Assembly (NCBI GenBank): GCA_016700175.1
Contig: CP065003.1
Coordinates: forward strand, 3,978,001-4,042,000
DNA from: Acidobacteriota bacterium
GTDB lineage: Bacteria; Acidobacteriota; Blastocatellia; Pyrinomonadales; Pyrinomonadaceae
Length of the DNA: 64,000 nt
Direction: 5' to 3'
Of this stretch, positions 25,992 to 34,436 are shown one piece after another. How positions within the stretch are numbered: the stretch's first letter is position 1; every line of letters starts with the position of its first letter. A model generated the notes under the pieces. That model ran no database searches and was not told where the DNA came from. It saw only the letters and a list, made by a program, of their open reading frames with translations. A program made the translations under genes and the position numbers.

Positions 25992-26684
25992 TTGAACCAT
26001 TTCAATTATTTCAGCGAGATCGAATCGGCGTTCGTGCGCCGACGAGGCAGGAATCTTCTGCTCAGCCCTGTGGACTGGGCGCTGATCGAATCCTGGGAAA
26101 AAGAAGGAATCCCGCTGAAGATCGTGCTTTCGACCATCGACGAGCTGTTCGATCAGCTCGAGGCCGATCCTAAACGCGCGGGGTCGATCCGGACGCTTTC
26201 CTATTGCAAGGACGCGGTCGAAGCCAGGTACCGCACCTGGAAGGAATCGATGGTCGGAGCGCCTGAAAACGGGGCCGAATCCGGATCCGAATCGGCAGAA
26301 GAGGCCTCGCCGGAAGAGGCGTCGGGCGACCGGCTCGCCGGCCTGTCGGAGCAGCTTGCGGCGCTCGAGAGCGGATTCGAAGGAGGGGTCGGAAGCGCGG
26401 TCGCTGAGGCAAGAAAGACGATCGATGAGCTGCGGGATGCTTCCGGGAAGCCCGCAGACACGGAGGCGGAGCTCGATCACCTTGATTCTATGATCGATGA
26501 CGCGCTGCTTGCTTCGGCGGACGAGGCAGAGATCCAAAGGATGCGAGAGTCGGCACTCTGGGAACTGGGTGAGCGCGCTTCCTTGATGGACAAGGATGTG
26601 CTCGAACGGACTACGGAGTTGATCGTGAAGAAGGAATTGAGACGCGCCTCGGGCATTCCGGGACTCGGATCGTTCCGCCTTTAG
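25992..26684 (+). CDS. Conserved hypothetical protein
   Basis: 230 residues from a TTG start at 25992 (LNHFNYFSEIESAFVRRRG). The N-terminal 85 residues form a compact helical domain with VRRRGRNLLLSPVDWALIES and a Cys near 72; the middle (90-120) is Glu/Ser/Ala-rich and the C-terminal helices are charged. It resembles widely distributed acidobacterial proteins of unknown role. The TTG is chosen because no ATG lies before the conserved block. It is followed 21 bases later by a membrane protein gene. Confidence 0.6.
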   Translation: MNHFNYFSEIESAFVRRRGRNLLLSPVDWALIESWEKEGIPLKIVLSTIDELFDQLEADPKRAGSIRTLSYCKDAVEARYRTWKESMVGAPENGAESGSESAEEASPEEASGDRLAGLSEQLAALESGFEGGVGSAVAEARKTIDELRDASGKPADTEAELDHLDSMIDDALLASADEAEIQRMRESALWELGERASLMDKDVLERTTELIVKKELRRASGIPGLGSFRL

Positions 26685-26705
26685 GCTGAAAACACAGGAG
26701 GAAGA

Positions 26706-27029
26706 ATGAACAAGCTGAGGATCAAGAAACTCGGGATCTGGTCGGTCGCCAAGATGTACGGGATCATGGCGCTGATCATAGGCCTTTTGATAGGTATTCC
26801 GTACGGGCTCATCGTCATCGTCTTTTCGCTTGTCGGAGCGAGCATTGGCGGGAACGAGGCGCTCGCGGTCGGCGGAGGCGGCGTCGTGATGGGGATAATC
26901 CTCATGATCGGCATACCTGTCGGATATGCCGTGATGGGTATCATCGGTGGCGCCCTTGGGGCGCTGATCTACAACCTGTTTGCGGCTCTCGCCGGAGGCA
27001 TCGAGATAGAGGTGGAACAGATCACTTGA
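26706..27029 (+). CDS. Small multi-pass membrane protein
   Basis: 107 residues with three hydrophobic stretches (about 13-42, 52-80 and 83-95), Gly- and Ile-rich. An AGGAGG ribosome-binding site 5-6 bases before the ATG is strong. The N-terminal RIKKLGIWSVAKMY may correspond to the start of DUF3566-like membrane proteins, but that is tentative. Its TGA overlaps the TTG of the following methyltransferase gene. Confidence 0.65.
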   Translation: MNKLRIKKLGIWSVAKMYGIMALIIGLLIGIPYGLIVIVFSLVGASIGGNEALAVGGGGVVMGIILMIGIPVGYAVMGIIGGALGALIYNLFAALAGGIEIEVEQIT

Positions 27030-28219
27030 GCCCCGTTTATTCAGCAGGCGACAGGCTCGAGGTCGAGGTCGTCAAGATCATTCCGAACGGGCTGGGACTC
27101 GCGTTCGCCGAGGAACTTACCCTGTTCGTCCCGCTTTCCGCGCCCGGCGACAGGCTTCGTGTCGAGATCGCCGAGCTGAAAGGAAGGACCGCGTTCGCGG
27201 GGATCGTCGAGATCCTCGAGCCTTCCCCCGAAAGGATCGAACCTCCGTGTCCGTATTTTGGGACTTGCGGCGGCTGCGACTTTCAGCAGATGTCCTACGA
27301 GGCGCAAATCGCTGCGAAGATCGGGATCATCCGTGACTGCCTCAAGCGGATCGCCAGGCTTGGCGACGAGATCGAGATCGGTATCATCCCGTGTCCGGAA
27401 CCCTTTCAGTACAGGATCCGCACCCAGGTCCACGCCGACCCGCAATCGAAGCGGATAGGATTTTTCAAGCGCCAGTCCCACGACGTGATCGAAGCGGAAA
27501 GCTGCGCCGTCCTTGTGCCGGGGCTTGACGGGACCGTCAGACGGATCAGATCGACGTTCGATTGGCCCGAGGACGCCGAAGGCACGCTGAGTATTGAAGC
27601 CGGCTTCTCAGGCGGGACGGCGAGCATTTATTCGGAAGACATGTTCGAACCGGTAGACGAACTTGTTTTCGAGGCCGCGGGGCGAACCTTCTCGTTCGAC
27701 GCACGCTCGTTCTTTCAGGCGAACCGTCATATGATCGGACCCTTGATCGACGCGGCGGTCGGCGGAAGCTCGGGCGCGCTCGCGATCGATCTTTACTGCG
27801 GCATAGGCCTGTTCACGATCCCTCTCGCGGAAAGGTTCGAGAAGGTCATAGGGGTCGAGAGCGCGTTCGAATCGTTCCGGTTCGCCGAAGCCAACGCCGC
27901 CGCCAACTCCGTTTCGAACGCCGACTTCATCCATTCAAGGGTAAGGAACTTTCTCGAAGAGCAGAAAGCTGCGGTTGAGGCCGCGGACCTGGTGGTGGTC
28001 GATCCGCCGCGAAGCGGCGTGAAAGGACGCGCCCTTGAATTGATCACCGACGCCGCGCCGAAGCGCATAACCTACGTTTCCTGCAATCCGTCCACTCTCG
28101 CCCGCGACATCCGATCGCTGCTCGACAGCGGATACGAAATAGAGAATTTCACGGCGCTGGACCTGTTTCCCCAGACGCATCACGTCGAGGCCGTCGTCAG
28201 GCTCAAACGGGCCGCCTGA
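27026..28219 (+). CDS. 23S rRNA/tRNA (uracil-5-)-methyltransferase, TrmA/RlmD family
   Basis: 397 residues, starting at a TTG that overlaps the preceding TGA (TTGA). The N-terminal TRAM domain covers 1-65. C75, C81 and C84 (CPYFGTCGGC) and C160 form the expected 4Fe-4S ligand set. The SAM domain has DLYCGIGLFTIPLA near 254, and the catalytic cysteine is C353 in YVSCNPSTLARD. It makes m5U in rRNA or tRNA; the exact position cannot be told. Start-stop overlap indicates translation coupling with the membrane protein gene. Confidence 0.93.
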   Translation: MSPVYSAGDRLEVEVVKIIPNGLGLAFAEELTLFVPLSAPGDRLRVEIAELKGRTAFAGIVEILEPSPERIEPPCPYFGTCGGCDFQQMSYEAQIAAKIGIIRDCLKRIARLGDEIEIGIIPCPEPFQYRIRTQVHADPQSKRIGFFKRQSHDVIEAESCAVLVPGLDGTVRRIRSTFDWPEDAEGTLSIEAGFSGGTASIYSEDMFEPVDELVFEAAGRTFSFDARSFFQANRHMIGPLIDAAVGGSSGALAIDLYCGIGLFTIPLAERFEKVIGVESAFESFRFAEANAAANSVSNADFIHSRVRNFLEEQKAAVEAADLVVVDPPRSGVKGRALELITDAAPKRITYVSCNPSTLARDIRSLLDSGYEIENFTALDLFPQTHHVEAVVRLKRAA

Positions 28220-28300
28220 ACCTTTATCGGAACAGATCCGTTAAACCTTCGACGCTCAGCGAGTTTGAACAAGCGACGATCGGATTAGTAGACTTTCATT

Positions 28301-29287
28301 ATGGCAAAGAAGAAATCGGGCGACGCCGACGAACCGGCCGCGATCGCCAAAAGCAAGAAGGTCCGCTGCAGGTACTGCGGCCAGACGAACGCGGTCCGCG
28401 AGGACTACAAGAACGGGCAGGCGAACTGCGGCAAGTGCAAGCTGCCTTTGTCGAGCGAATATCACAAGAAATTCGCCGACCTCTTGAAGCACGACTACGT
28501 GCATCCTGCTGACAGCAAAGCGCTTGCGGCTCTGAGGGCGATCCCCGGGATCGATTCAGCACTGAAGCAGCTGCTGAAGGTTACCGGTGAGAAGGCGATC
28601 CGCGTGACGTTTATGGCGAGCGCGGTGAAGGTCACTCCGAAGCAGTGTCCCGATCTGCACGCAAAGCTTCAGATCGCGTGCACGACGCTCGGCGTCGAGA
28701 TGCCGGACCTGTATATCCAGCAGAACCCTATCGTGAACGCCTTCACGGGCGGCGTGGACAAGCCGATAATCGTGCTCCATTCCGGCCTGATCGAGCGCTT
28801 GAACGACGAGGAGACGCTCGCCGTGATCGCGCACGAGGTCGGCCACATACACGCCGAGCACGTTCTCTACCTGACAGCGGCTCAGCTGATCCTGGCGGTC
28901 GCGACTATCCCGCTGGCTTCGCTTCCGATCGCGGGCATCATCAAGGAGCTCCTTACGGCAACGATGCGCGGAGCCCTGCTCGCGTGGATGCGAAGGGCCG
29001 AGTTGTCGTGCGACCGTGCGGCGCTGCTCGTAACGCAGGACCCGCACGTGATCGGAAAGACGATGATGAAGCTGGCGGGAGGCACGCTCGCGTCGAAGAT
29101 CGACTACGACCTGTTCCTCGAGCAGGCGCGCGATTTCCAGAAAGATTACGACGAGAAGATGCTGGACAAGTTTTGGGCGGACATCATCAACGCCGGGTTG
29201 ACGCACCCGTTCCCGATCTGGCGCGTGTCGGAGATCCTGCAATGGGTCGAAAGCGGCCAGTACAAGGAGTTGATGGATAAATCGTAG
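28301..29287 (+). CDS. M48 family zinc metallopeptidase with N-terminal zinc ribbon
   Basis: 328 residues. A treble-clef-like ribbon with C23, C26, C43 and C46 opens the protein. The protease domain has H178-E-V-G-H182 and the third zinc ligand E234 in AELSCDRAAL, with hydrophobic stretches around 185-230 as in the HtpX/Ste24-like M48 group. It probably degrades or clips membrane-proximal proteins. The stop codon at 29285-29287 is followed by a GGGCGGG...CCCGCCC palindrome and then the repeat block around cutA. Confidence 0.88.
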   Translation: MAKKKSGDADEPAAIAKSKKVRCRYCGQTNAVREDYKNGQANCGKCKLPLSSEYHKKFADLLKHDYVHPADSKALAALRAIPGIDSALKQLLKVTGEKAIRVTFMASAVKVTPKQCPDLHAKLQIACTTLGVEMPDLYIQQNPIVNAFTGGVDKPIIVLHSGLIERLNDEETLAVIAHEVGHIHAEHVLYLTAAQLILAVATIPLASLPIAGIIKELLTATMRGALLAWMRRAELSCDRAALLVTQDPHVIGKTMMKLAGGTLASKIDYDLFLEQARDFQKDYDEKMLDKFWADIINAGLTHPFPIWRVSEILQWVESGQYKELMDKS

Positions 29288-29575
29288 GGGCGGGACCTGT
29301 GCCCGCCCGTGTTTCGAAGAGTTAGCTGAATTCGCGGAATTTGCCGAGCTCCGTTTATAGCAACAGTTCGCGTCCAGTTTAATGCAGCGCTTCGCGCCCC
29401 GTTTAGAGCAACGCTTCGCGCCCCGTTTAGAGCAACGCTTCGCGCCCCGTCTAGAGCAGCGCTTCGCGCCCCGTTTAGAGCAACGCTTCGCGCCCCGTTT
29501 AGAACAACGCTTCGCGCCCCGTTTAGAGCAGCGCTTCGCGCCCCGTTTAGAGCAGCGCTTCGCGCTGCAAAAGGC
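29288..29575. repeat. Left composite repeat beside cutA (9-mers then 24-mers)
   Basis: After GGGGCGGGACCTGTGCCCGC at 29288 come degenerate 9-mers read outward (GAATTTGCCGAG type, 29315-29345) and then about nine 24-bp units CGCCCCGTTTAGAGCAACGC (29350-29574). The right side of cutA (30170-30310) has the same two parts in inverted order. A 24-base unit without stop codons makes a spurious open frame of QRFAPRLE repeats. Confidence 0.85.
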
Positions 29576-29731
29576 GGGCGAAGCCCGACTGAACGCGGAG
29601 CGTGTCCGAAGCCTGACCGTCAGGGAGGGCTAACTCAAGCGGATAACATTTCTTCGATCGACGTTCTAGGTCCGGAATCCGGATTCGGCAATCACAACTC
29701 TATGCAGACCTAACCGGCGGTACGTGGCACA

Positions 29732-30046
29732 TCAGGACCGGTCCACGTACCCCTCAAGCCATTTCAAGTACCCCTCCGAAACCTCAGAAGCCTCCACCGC
29801 CACGATCTCCGGTTCGTCGTAGCTGTGGTTTTCGAGAATGAATGCTTCGAGAGCCTCGTACGAGGATTCCAGGGTCTTGATCAGGAGCAGATGCTCGGGC
29901 TCCTTCTGCACCTTGCCTTCCCAGAAATAAAATGACGTCATTTCAGGAAGGATCTGAACGCAGGCCGCGAGCCTTTTGTTGACGATCGCTTCGGCGAGCG
30001 ATTCCGCCTGTTGACGATCGGGGGTTGTAGTGAAGACGATGAGCAT
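29732..30046 (-). CDS. cutA: CutA1 divalent-cation tolerance protein
   Basis: 104 residues, full length for CutA1. The ferredoxin-like fold is marked by TTPDRQQAESLAEAIVNKRL (7-26), AACVQILPEMTSFYFWEGKV (27-46) and the C-terminal SYDEPEIVA segment. CutA1 is a very stable trimer; the E. coli name comes from copper tolerance, but its true role is not settled. The gene lies alone between the convergent ends of the M48 and LOG genes and is enclosed by inverted composite repeats (29288-29575 and 30103-30311). Confidence 0.93.
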   Translation of the reverse strand: MLIVFTTTPDRQQAESLAEAIVNKRLAACVQILPEMTSFYFWEGKVQKEPEHLLLIKTLESSYEALEAFILENHSYDEPEIVAVEASEVSEGYLKWLEGYVDRS

Positions 30047-30102
30047 TCGTGTTAAAAGCGGTGACTGGCGTCTTGGACCGCGGGCGTCCTCGCCCGCACG
30101 AT

Positions 30103-30311
30103 CCGCATTTGCGCGCGGCGCAAACTGAAGTTCGCGGTACCTCGGCGGCGCAAACTGAAATTCGCGGTGTCTCGTGCAGCGCGAAGCGCTGCTCTAAACG
30201 GGGCTCATTAAACTCCCCAAACTCTGCCAACTCGGCAAACTCGGCCAACCCGGCAAACTCGGCCAACCCGGCAAACTCCGCAAACCCGGCCAACTCAGAA
30301 AACTCGCCAAA
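30103..30311. repeat. Right composite repeat beside cutA (24-mer unit, then 9-mer array)
   Basis: Two 30-31-bp units beginning GCGGCGCAAACTGAA (30115-30175) are followed by GCGCGAAGCGCTGCTCTAAA, the reverse complement of the 24-bp unit left of cutA, and then by about eleven 9-mers of the types AACTCGGCC and AACCCGGCA (30207-30310). The 9-mer array stops exactly at the LOG gene stop codon. Confidence 0.85.
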
Positions 30312-31109
30312 CTAACTCCCCCCGTTCCCGTTCTCCGTGCAGCACTCGATTATGAAGTTCACCGCGTCCTCCGGCGAATCGGTCATATACATCAGTCCGA
30401 GGTCTTCCGGATTTATGTTCTTCTCCGACAGCATCGTCGACTGGATCCACGAGATCATCCCTTTCCAATAGGAAGAACCGAACATCACCACGGGGAAATT
30501 CCGTATCTTTCTGGTCTGGATCAATGTCAGCGCCTCAAAGATCTCGTCCATCGTGCCGTAGCCGCCCGGGAAGATTATGTATGCGTTGCTGTACTTGATG
30601 AACATCGTCTTCCGGACCATGAAGTACTTGAACGTCACCTCGTGGCTCTGGTAAGGGTTCGGGACCTGCTCGAAGGGAAGCTCGATATTGCAGCCAACGG
30701 ACACCCCACCTGCCTCGTGGGCGCCGCGGTTCGCGGCCTCCATAATTCCGGGCCCGCCGCCGGTTATCACTTCAAAATCGGCTTCGGCAAGCAGACGGCC
30801 GGTTTCGCGGGCCGCTTTGTAATACTCGCTATCCTCCGGTGTTCTGGCTGAGCCAAAAATAGATACTCCCCGGGTGATCGTTGCGAACGCGTCGAAGCCG
30901 TCGACGAATTCGCTCATAATCCTGAAGACGCGCCAGGAATCGGAGCTCTTGAACTGGTCGCTCGGCTCCGGAGAGCGAAGCAGAGCCTCGTCCTCCGTCA
31001 CGTGCCACACTAGCGCTTTCTGCTCTTTAGCCTCGGCGACCGTAGCCGGCTCGTCCAGTGTCTTGTGCCTTATCCTGCGGCCCTTTTTCTTCTTGCTGTC
31101 GTCAGCCAT
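30312..31109 (-). CDS. LOG family protein (TIGR00730, Rossmann fold)
   Basis: 265 residues. GGGPGIMEAANRGAHEAGG near 116-134 and PGGYGTMDE near 180-188 are the nucleotide and PGGxGTxxE motifs of LOG/cytokinin-activating phosphoribohydrolases, which free the base from nucleoside monophosphates. The N-terminal 60 residues are a charged extension, as in some longer forms. The stop codon (TAG) abuts the 9-mer array. A FabI gene lies 24 bases upstream, so they may be one transcript. Confidence 0.9.
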   Translation of the reverse strand: MADDSKKKKGRRIRHKTLDEPATVAEAKEQKALVWHVTEDEALLRSPEPSDQFKSSDSWRVFRIMSEFVDGFDAFATITRGVSIFGSARTPEDSEYYKAARETGRLLAEADFEVITGGGPGIMEAANRGAHEAGGVSVGCNIELPFEQVPNPYQSHEVTFKYFMVRKTMFIKYSNAYIIFPGGYGTMDEIFEALTLIQTRKIRNFPVVMFGSSYWKGMISWIQSTMLSEKNINPEDLGLMYMTDSPEDAVNFIIECCTENGNGGS

Positions 31110-31133
31110 CGTGTAACTCCTTCGGGGTCCGGC

Positions 31134-31895
31134 TCAGACTCCCATTATGTTGTATCCGCAATCGACGTAGATCGTTTCTCCCGTGATGCCCGACGATAGC
31201 CCGCTGACCAGGAACAGCGCCGTATCGCCGACCTCGCGCGCCTCTACGTTCCTGCGAAGGGGAGACCGCTCTTCGACGTGCTTCAGGAATCCGCCCAGGT
31301 CCTTTACTCCCCTTGCGGAAAGCGTGTTGAGCGGACCTGCGCTGATCGCGTTCACTCGGATACCTTGCCGGCCAAGGTCGTTCGCGAGATATCGTGTCGA
31401 AGACTCAAGTGCCGATTTCGCGACGCCCATCACGTTGTAGTTCTGGACCACTTTTTCCGCTCCGTAATAGCTCATCGTGACGATGCTTCCGCCGTCCTTC
31501 ATCAAAGGCTTTGCGGCGCGTGCGATCTGGGTCAAAGAATACGCACTGATCTCCAACGCGGTAAGGAACGCGTCCCGGGTCGTAGCGACGAACTCGCCCT
31601 CGAGCGCCTCGCGCGGCGCGAAGGCGATCGAATGGATCACGAAATCGAGCCGCCCGTACTTTTTGTCGATCGCTTCAAATGCCGCGTCGACCTCCGCCTG
31701 ATTCGTCACGTCACACGGTATGAGGAGCGTGTCCTCCAGGTCCGCCGTGACCTTTTCGACGTTCCTCTGGAGCCTTTCGCCCTGGTAGGTGAATGCGATC
31801 TTCGCACCGTGTTCGATGCACGACTCGGCGCACGCCCACGCGATAGAGCGCTTGTTGGCCACACCGAGAACCAGGCCGATCTTGTCTTGAAGCAT
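31134..31895 (-). CDS. fabI: Enoyl-[acyl-carrier-protein] reductase (NADH)
   Basis: 253 residues; the last reductive step of type II fatty acid synthesis. The glycine-rich region is VLGVANKRSIAW (9-20), and the active site has Y153 and K160 in YNVMGVAK, the Y-x6-K spacing that separates FabI from ordinary SDRs; Y143/Y144 are also present. The ATG at 31895 is preferred over the upstream TTG (31916) because AAGAGG precedes it at a normal distance. Being FabI, it would be the target of triclosan-like inhibitors (family knowledge). Confidence 0.94.
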   Translation of the reverse strand: MLQDKIGLVLGVANKRSIAWACAESCIEHGAKIAFTYQGERLQRNVEKVTADLEDTLLIPCDVTNQAEVDAAFEAIDKKYGRLDFVIHSIAFAPREALEGEFVATTRDAFLTALEISAYSLTQIARAAKPLMKDGGSIVTMSYYGAEKVVQNYNVMGVAKSALESSTRYLANDLGRQGIRVNAISAGPLNTLSARGVKDLGGFLKHVEERSPLRRNVEAREVGDTALFLVSGLSSGITGETIYVDCGYNIMGV

Positions 31896-31938
31896 CTCTT
31901 TTTTCCTCTTATTCAAATGATTTCCGTCTGATCCCGCG

Positions 31939-32739
31939 CTACTCGTCGGAATACAGTCCCTGAAGTTTCTGAAAATCCATCCACCGTATGTCCACGTTCA
32001 CCGGCGTGGCCTTGAAAAGGTCCGCGACGGTCGAACGCAGCCTCGCTTCGTCCTTCTGATCGAGTTGCGTTACGAGCAGGAGAAGAAGGCGGATCCGTGA
32101 GCCCTCCCGGAATTCCTCGAGAGCGTTTCTCGCAATCGCGGCTTCGCGGAGTAGGCGGTTGATCTTCTCCTGCGGTATCGAAGGCCGGACGAGGAAGATC
32201 ATCGAGACGCAGATGACCAGATCGCCCTCGATCAGAACAGCGTCGAAATCGGCCGCGCCCAGAGTGACCTTCCTCATTAGTGGGATCCTTGATTCGTTCT
32301 GGACGCGCCTTAACGCGAGGTCTTCGGCGACGATGTAAGCCGCCCTCAGATCGGCAAGCTGGCTTTCATTCAGCTTCAGGATGGCACCCAGCTCCCGAAC
32401 CTCCAGGTTCAGCCTCCGCTTCTGTTTTTCAGGCGATGTCGTCCGCCAGTCGATCGCACCGTCGCGCTCCGCGAAGGCCAGATGACGCGCCTGGCGGATC
32501 GCCATCCAGCCTACGATCGAAACGCTGAAAACCGAAAAAAGTACGAGGAACCCGGAAAGGAACCAGACCTGCCCGGCGGTCATCCCCTCGGAACCGTAGG
32601 CAAGAACAAGCGCGACCGACAGACAGACAAGAGCGATCAGTGCGGCGACCAGGAAAAAGTAATTCCTTGCAGAAAGCCGTACGGAGTCGGATTCCGATGA
32701 CCCGGGCGCCGTGTCAGCCGTTTCGAATTCAGTAGCCAT
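31939..32739 (-). CDS. Membrane protein of unknown function, two TM segments
   Basis: 266 residues. Two adjacent transmembrane helices (about 27-48 and 58-79) are followed by a soluble helical domain (90-266) rich in Arg, Glu and Leu, likely cytoplasmic. No recognised motif. It lies between fabI and a PfkB kinase in the same direction; the terminator-like hairpin at 32757-32780 separates it from the kinase, so it likely has its own promoter. Confidence 0.65.
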   Translation of the reverse strand: MATEFETADTAPGSSESDSVRLSARNYFFLVAALIALVCLSVALVLAYGSEGMTAGQVWFLSGFLVLFSVFSVSIVGWMAIRQARHLAFAERDGAIDWRTTSPEKQKRRLNLEVRELGAILKLNESQLADLRAAYIVAEDLALRRVQNESRIPLMRKVTLGAADFDAVLIEGDLVICVSMIFLVRPSIPQEKINRLLREAAIARNALEEFREGSRIRLLLLLVTQLDQKDEARLRSTVADLFKATPVNVDIRWMDFQKLQGLYSDE

Positions 32740-32756
32740 TCAGAATCCGGGGAATG

Positions 32757-32780
32757 AAAAGCCCGGCCGGGACCGGGCTT
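32757..32780 (-). terminator. Hairpin after the PfkB gene
   Basis: On the minus strand AAGCCCGG-TCCCGG-CCGGGCTT forms an 8-bp stem followed by a short T run (TTTTC). It lies 18 bases after the PfkB stop codon. The T run is short, so termination may be partial. Confidence 0.6.
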
Positions 32781-32797
32781 GCTTGCGCGCGGCGGGC

Positions 32798-33736
32798 TCA
32801 GGGCCCTGCCGTCGAGGCCTGTTCGAACGGGATCTCTTCAAAGTGGGTGAACCGCTTGAAATCCCTGAACCGGCCGTTGATCTCGGGATAATCGAGCCCG
32901 TTGATCCTCTCCGTGCCGAACTTCTCCACGTTGAACGATGCCATCACGGATCCATAGATCATCGCGCGCCGCATCGCTTCGTTGTCGATCTTTTCGCGGC
33001 TTGCGAGGTAGCCCATAAAGCCTCCGGCGAACGTGTCTCCCGCGCCGGTCGGATCGAAAACGCTCTCGAGCGGATAGGCGGGGATCGCGAAGTAGGAATT
33101 CTCCGTAAACAGTGCCGCGCCGTATTCGCCGCGTTTGATCACGACAGCCCTCGGGCCCCAGCTCAGGATCTCTTTCGCAGCGGTGATCACATTCGGGACG
33201 CTCGCGAGCTGGCGTGCCTCGGCGTCGTTGATGATCACGCAGTCGACGACCTTGACCGTCTCGATCACGTCGTCCTTCATCGAGTCGATCCAGAAGTTCA
33301 TTGTGTCCATTGCTACGAATTCGGCATTGGACTGCTCGCGGACCTGCTTCTGGAGCTTCGGAAGGATGTTGGCGAGAAAAAGGAGCTTCGTGTTCTTCGA
33401 ATTCTCGGACAGCTTGGGGTCGAACGTCTCGAAAACATTGAGCTGGGTATCCAGCGTGTGGGCGGTGTTCATGTCGTATTCGTACCTGCCCTTCCAGAAG
33501 AACGTCCTTCCGTCCTCGATGACCTCGATGTCGTCGGTGTTGACGTGATGATGCTCGAAGAGCTTCCATTCGTCATCGCCGAAATCGCCTCCGACGACTC
33601 CGACGACGTTTACGCTCGAGAAGAAACTCGCCGAGAAAGAGAAATGGGTCGCGGCGCCTCCGAGCACCTTGTCCCTTTTTCCGAACGGCGTTTCGAGCGC
33701 GTCGAACGCCACGGACCCTACTGCGGTAACTGACAT
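32798..33736 (-). CDS. PfkB family carbohydrate/nucleoside kinase
   Basis: 312 residues of ribokinase fold. The anion-hole and catalytic motif DPTGAGDTFAGGF lies near 228-240, with the catalytic Asp of GAGD; an N-terminal GGAATHFSFSASFF near 26-39 corresponds to the substrate-side Gly motif. Substrate (ribose, adenosine-like or other sugar) is not determined. A TERINGLDYPEING tail at the C-terminus is unusual. A MTA phosphorylase gene is 1.2 kb upstream, which is only a weak hint of nucleoside salvage. Confidence 0.87.
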   Translation of the reverse strand: MSVTAVGSVAFDALETPFGKRDKVLGGAATHFSFSASFFSSVNVVGVVGGDFGDDEWKLFEHHHVNTDDIEVIEDGRTFFWKGRYEYDMNTAHTLDTQLNVFETFDPKLSENSKNTKLLFLANILPKLQKQVREQSNAEFVAMDTMNFWIDSMKDDVIETVKVVDCVIINDAEARQLASVPNVITAAKEILSWGPRAVVIKRGEYGAALFTENSYFAIPAYPLESVFDPTGAGDTFAGGFMGYLASREKIDNEAMRRAMIYGSVMASFNVEKFGTERINGLDYPEINGRFRDFKRFTHFEEIPFEQASTAGP

Positions 33737-33804
33737 AAAGAAAAATCTCCTGTAGCGGAAAAAGCTAGATTATAAGGGCTTGGAAAGGGGGAAGCAAAGG
33801 GCAG

Positions 33805-34049
33805 GGGAAGGACTGAGAAGAAAGGACTGAGGACATCAGAAGGAATGAGATAAAAGGACTGAGGACTGAGAGAAGAACTTGACAGTCGGTCACGAGTACG
33901 CCAACCTCCTCAGTCCTCAGTCCTCAGTCCTCAGTCCTCAGTCCTCAGTCCTCAGTCCTCAGTCCTCAGTCCTCAGTCCTCAGTCCTCAGTCCTCAGTCC
34001 TCAGTCCTCAGTCCTCAGTCCTCAGTCCTCAGTCCTCAGTCCTCAGTCC
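33805..34049. repeat. Heptamer repeat element, copy 2
   Basis: Same layout as 20395-20690: left AGGACTGA arm with a few substitutions, the identical core GAACTTGACAGTCGGTCACG then AGTACGCCAACC, and about 20 CAGTCCT heptamers (33907-34049). The heptamers run into the VOC gene and supply its last codons and stop (34036-34049). The array is about eight heptamers shorter than copy 1. Confidence 0.85.
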
Positions 34050-34422
34050 CGACCTTCCACGGCGGATCCTTCCTGTTCTCTCCCGCGTGGAAGAGGATGA
34101 TCCGGTGTCCGTCGGGGTCTCGGAGCGAGGCTTCGCGCCAGAGCCAGTCCTTGTCTTCGGGCCCGGAATCGAACTCGATACCTCTTGACCTGAGGCCTTC
34201 GACCGTACCGTCGAGATCGTCGCACTCGAAATAGAGCACCACTGATCCGCAAACGGTGTCAGAGTCGGTTTCGTGGATCGAAAACGTGGATTCCCCGTCC
34301 GGGCATTCGAAGCGAACGTATCGTGGAGCCGAGTCCACGATCAGCTTCAAGCCGAGCTTTTCATAGAAGCGGATCGCCGAGGGCACGTCGCGGGAATAGA
34401 CGGTGACCTGATTCAGGTTCAT
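34036..34422 (-). CDS. VOC superfamily (glyoxalase-like) protein
   Basis: 128 residues, one pair of beta-alpha-beta-beta-beta modules: MNLNQVTVYSRDVPSAIRFY at 1-20 and a second half with VVLYFECDDLDGTVEGL. It may bind a metal through E-type ligands near RIILFHAG, but the usual metal set is incomplete to my eye, so activity (dioxygenase, glyoxalase or resistance binding protein) is not assigned. The final residues GTED and stop are encoded by heptamer repeat DNA, so the natural C-terminus has been changed. A 14-base gap separates it from the next gene upstream. Confidence 0.75.
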   Translation of the reverse strand: MNLNQVTVYSRDVPSAIRFYEKLGLKLIVDSAPRYVRFECPDGESTFSIHETDSDTVCGSVVLYFECDDLDGTVEGLRSRGIEFDSGPEDKDWLWREASLRDPDGHRIILFHAGENRKDPPWKVGTED

Positions 34423-34436
34423 TAGGGCGGGTCGGG

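Noticed and set aside
29382..29633. Open frame of QRFAPRLE repeats
   Set aside because: A 24-base unit divisible by three with no stop creates it; no domain or start signal.
30049..30315. Asn-Ser-Ala/Asn-Pro-Ala open frame right of cutA
   Set aside because: Made of the 9-base array; no plausible protein.
33879..34100. Second heptamer open frame
   Set aside because: Same reason as 20468; the frame is made by the array.
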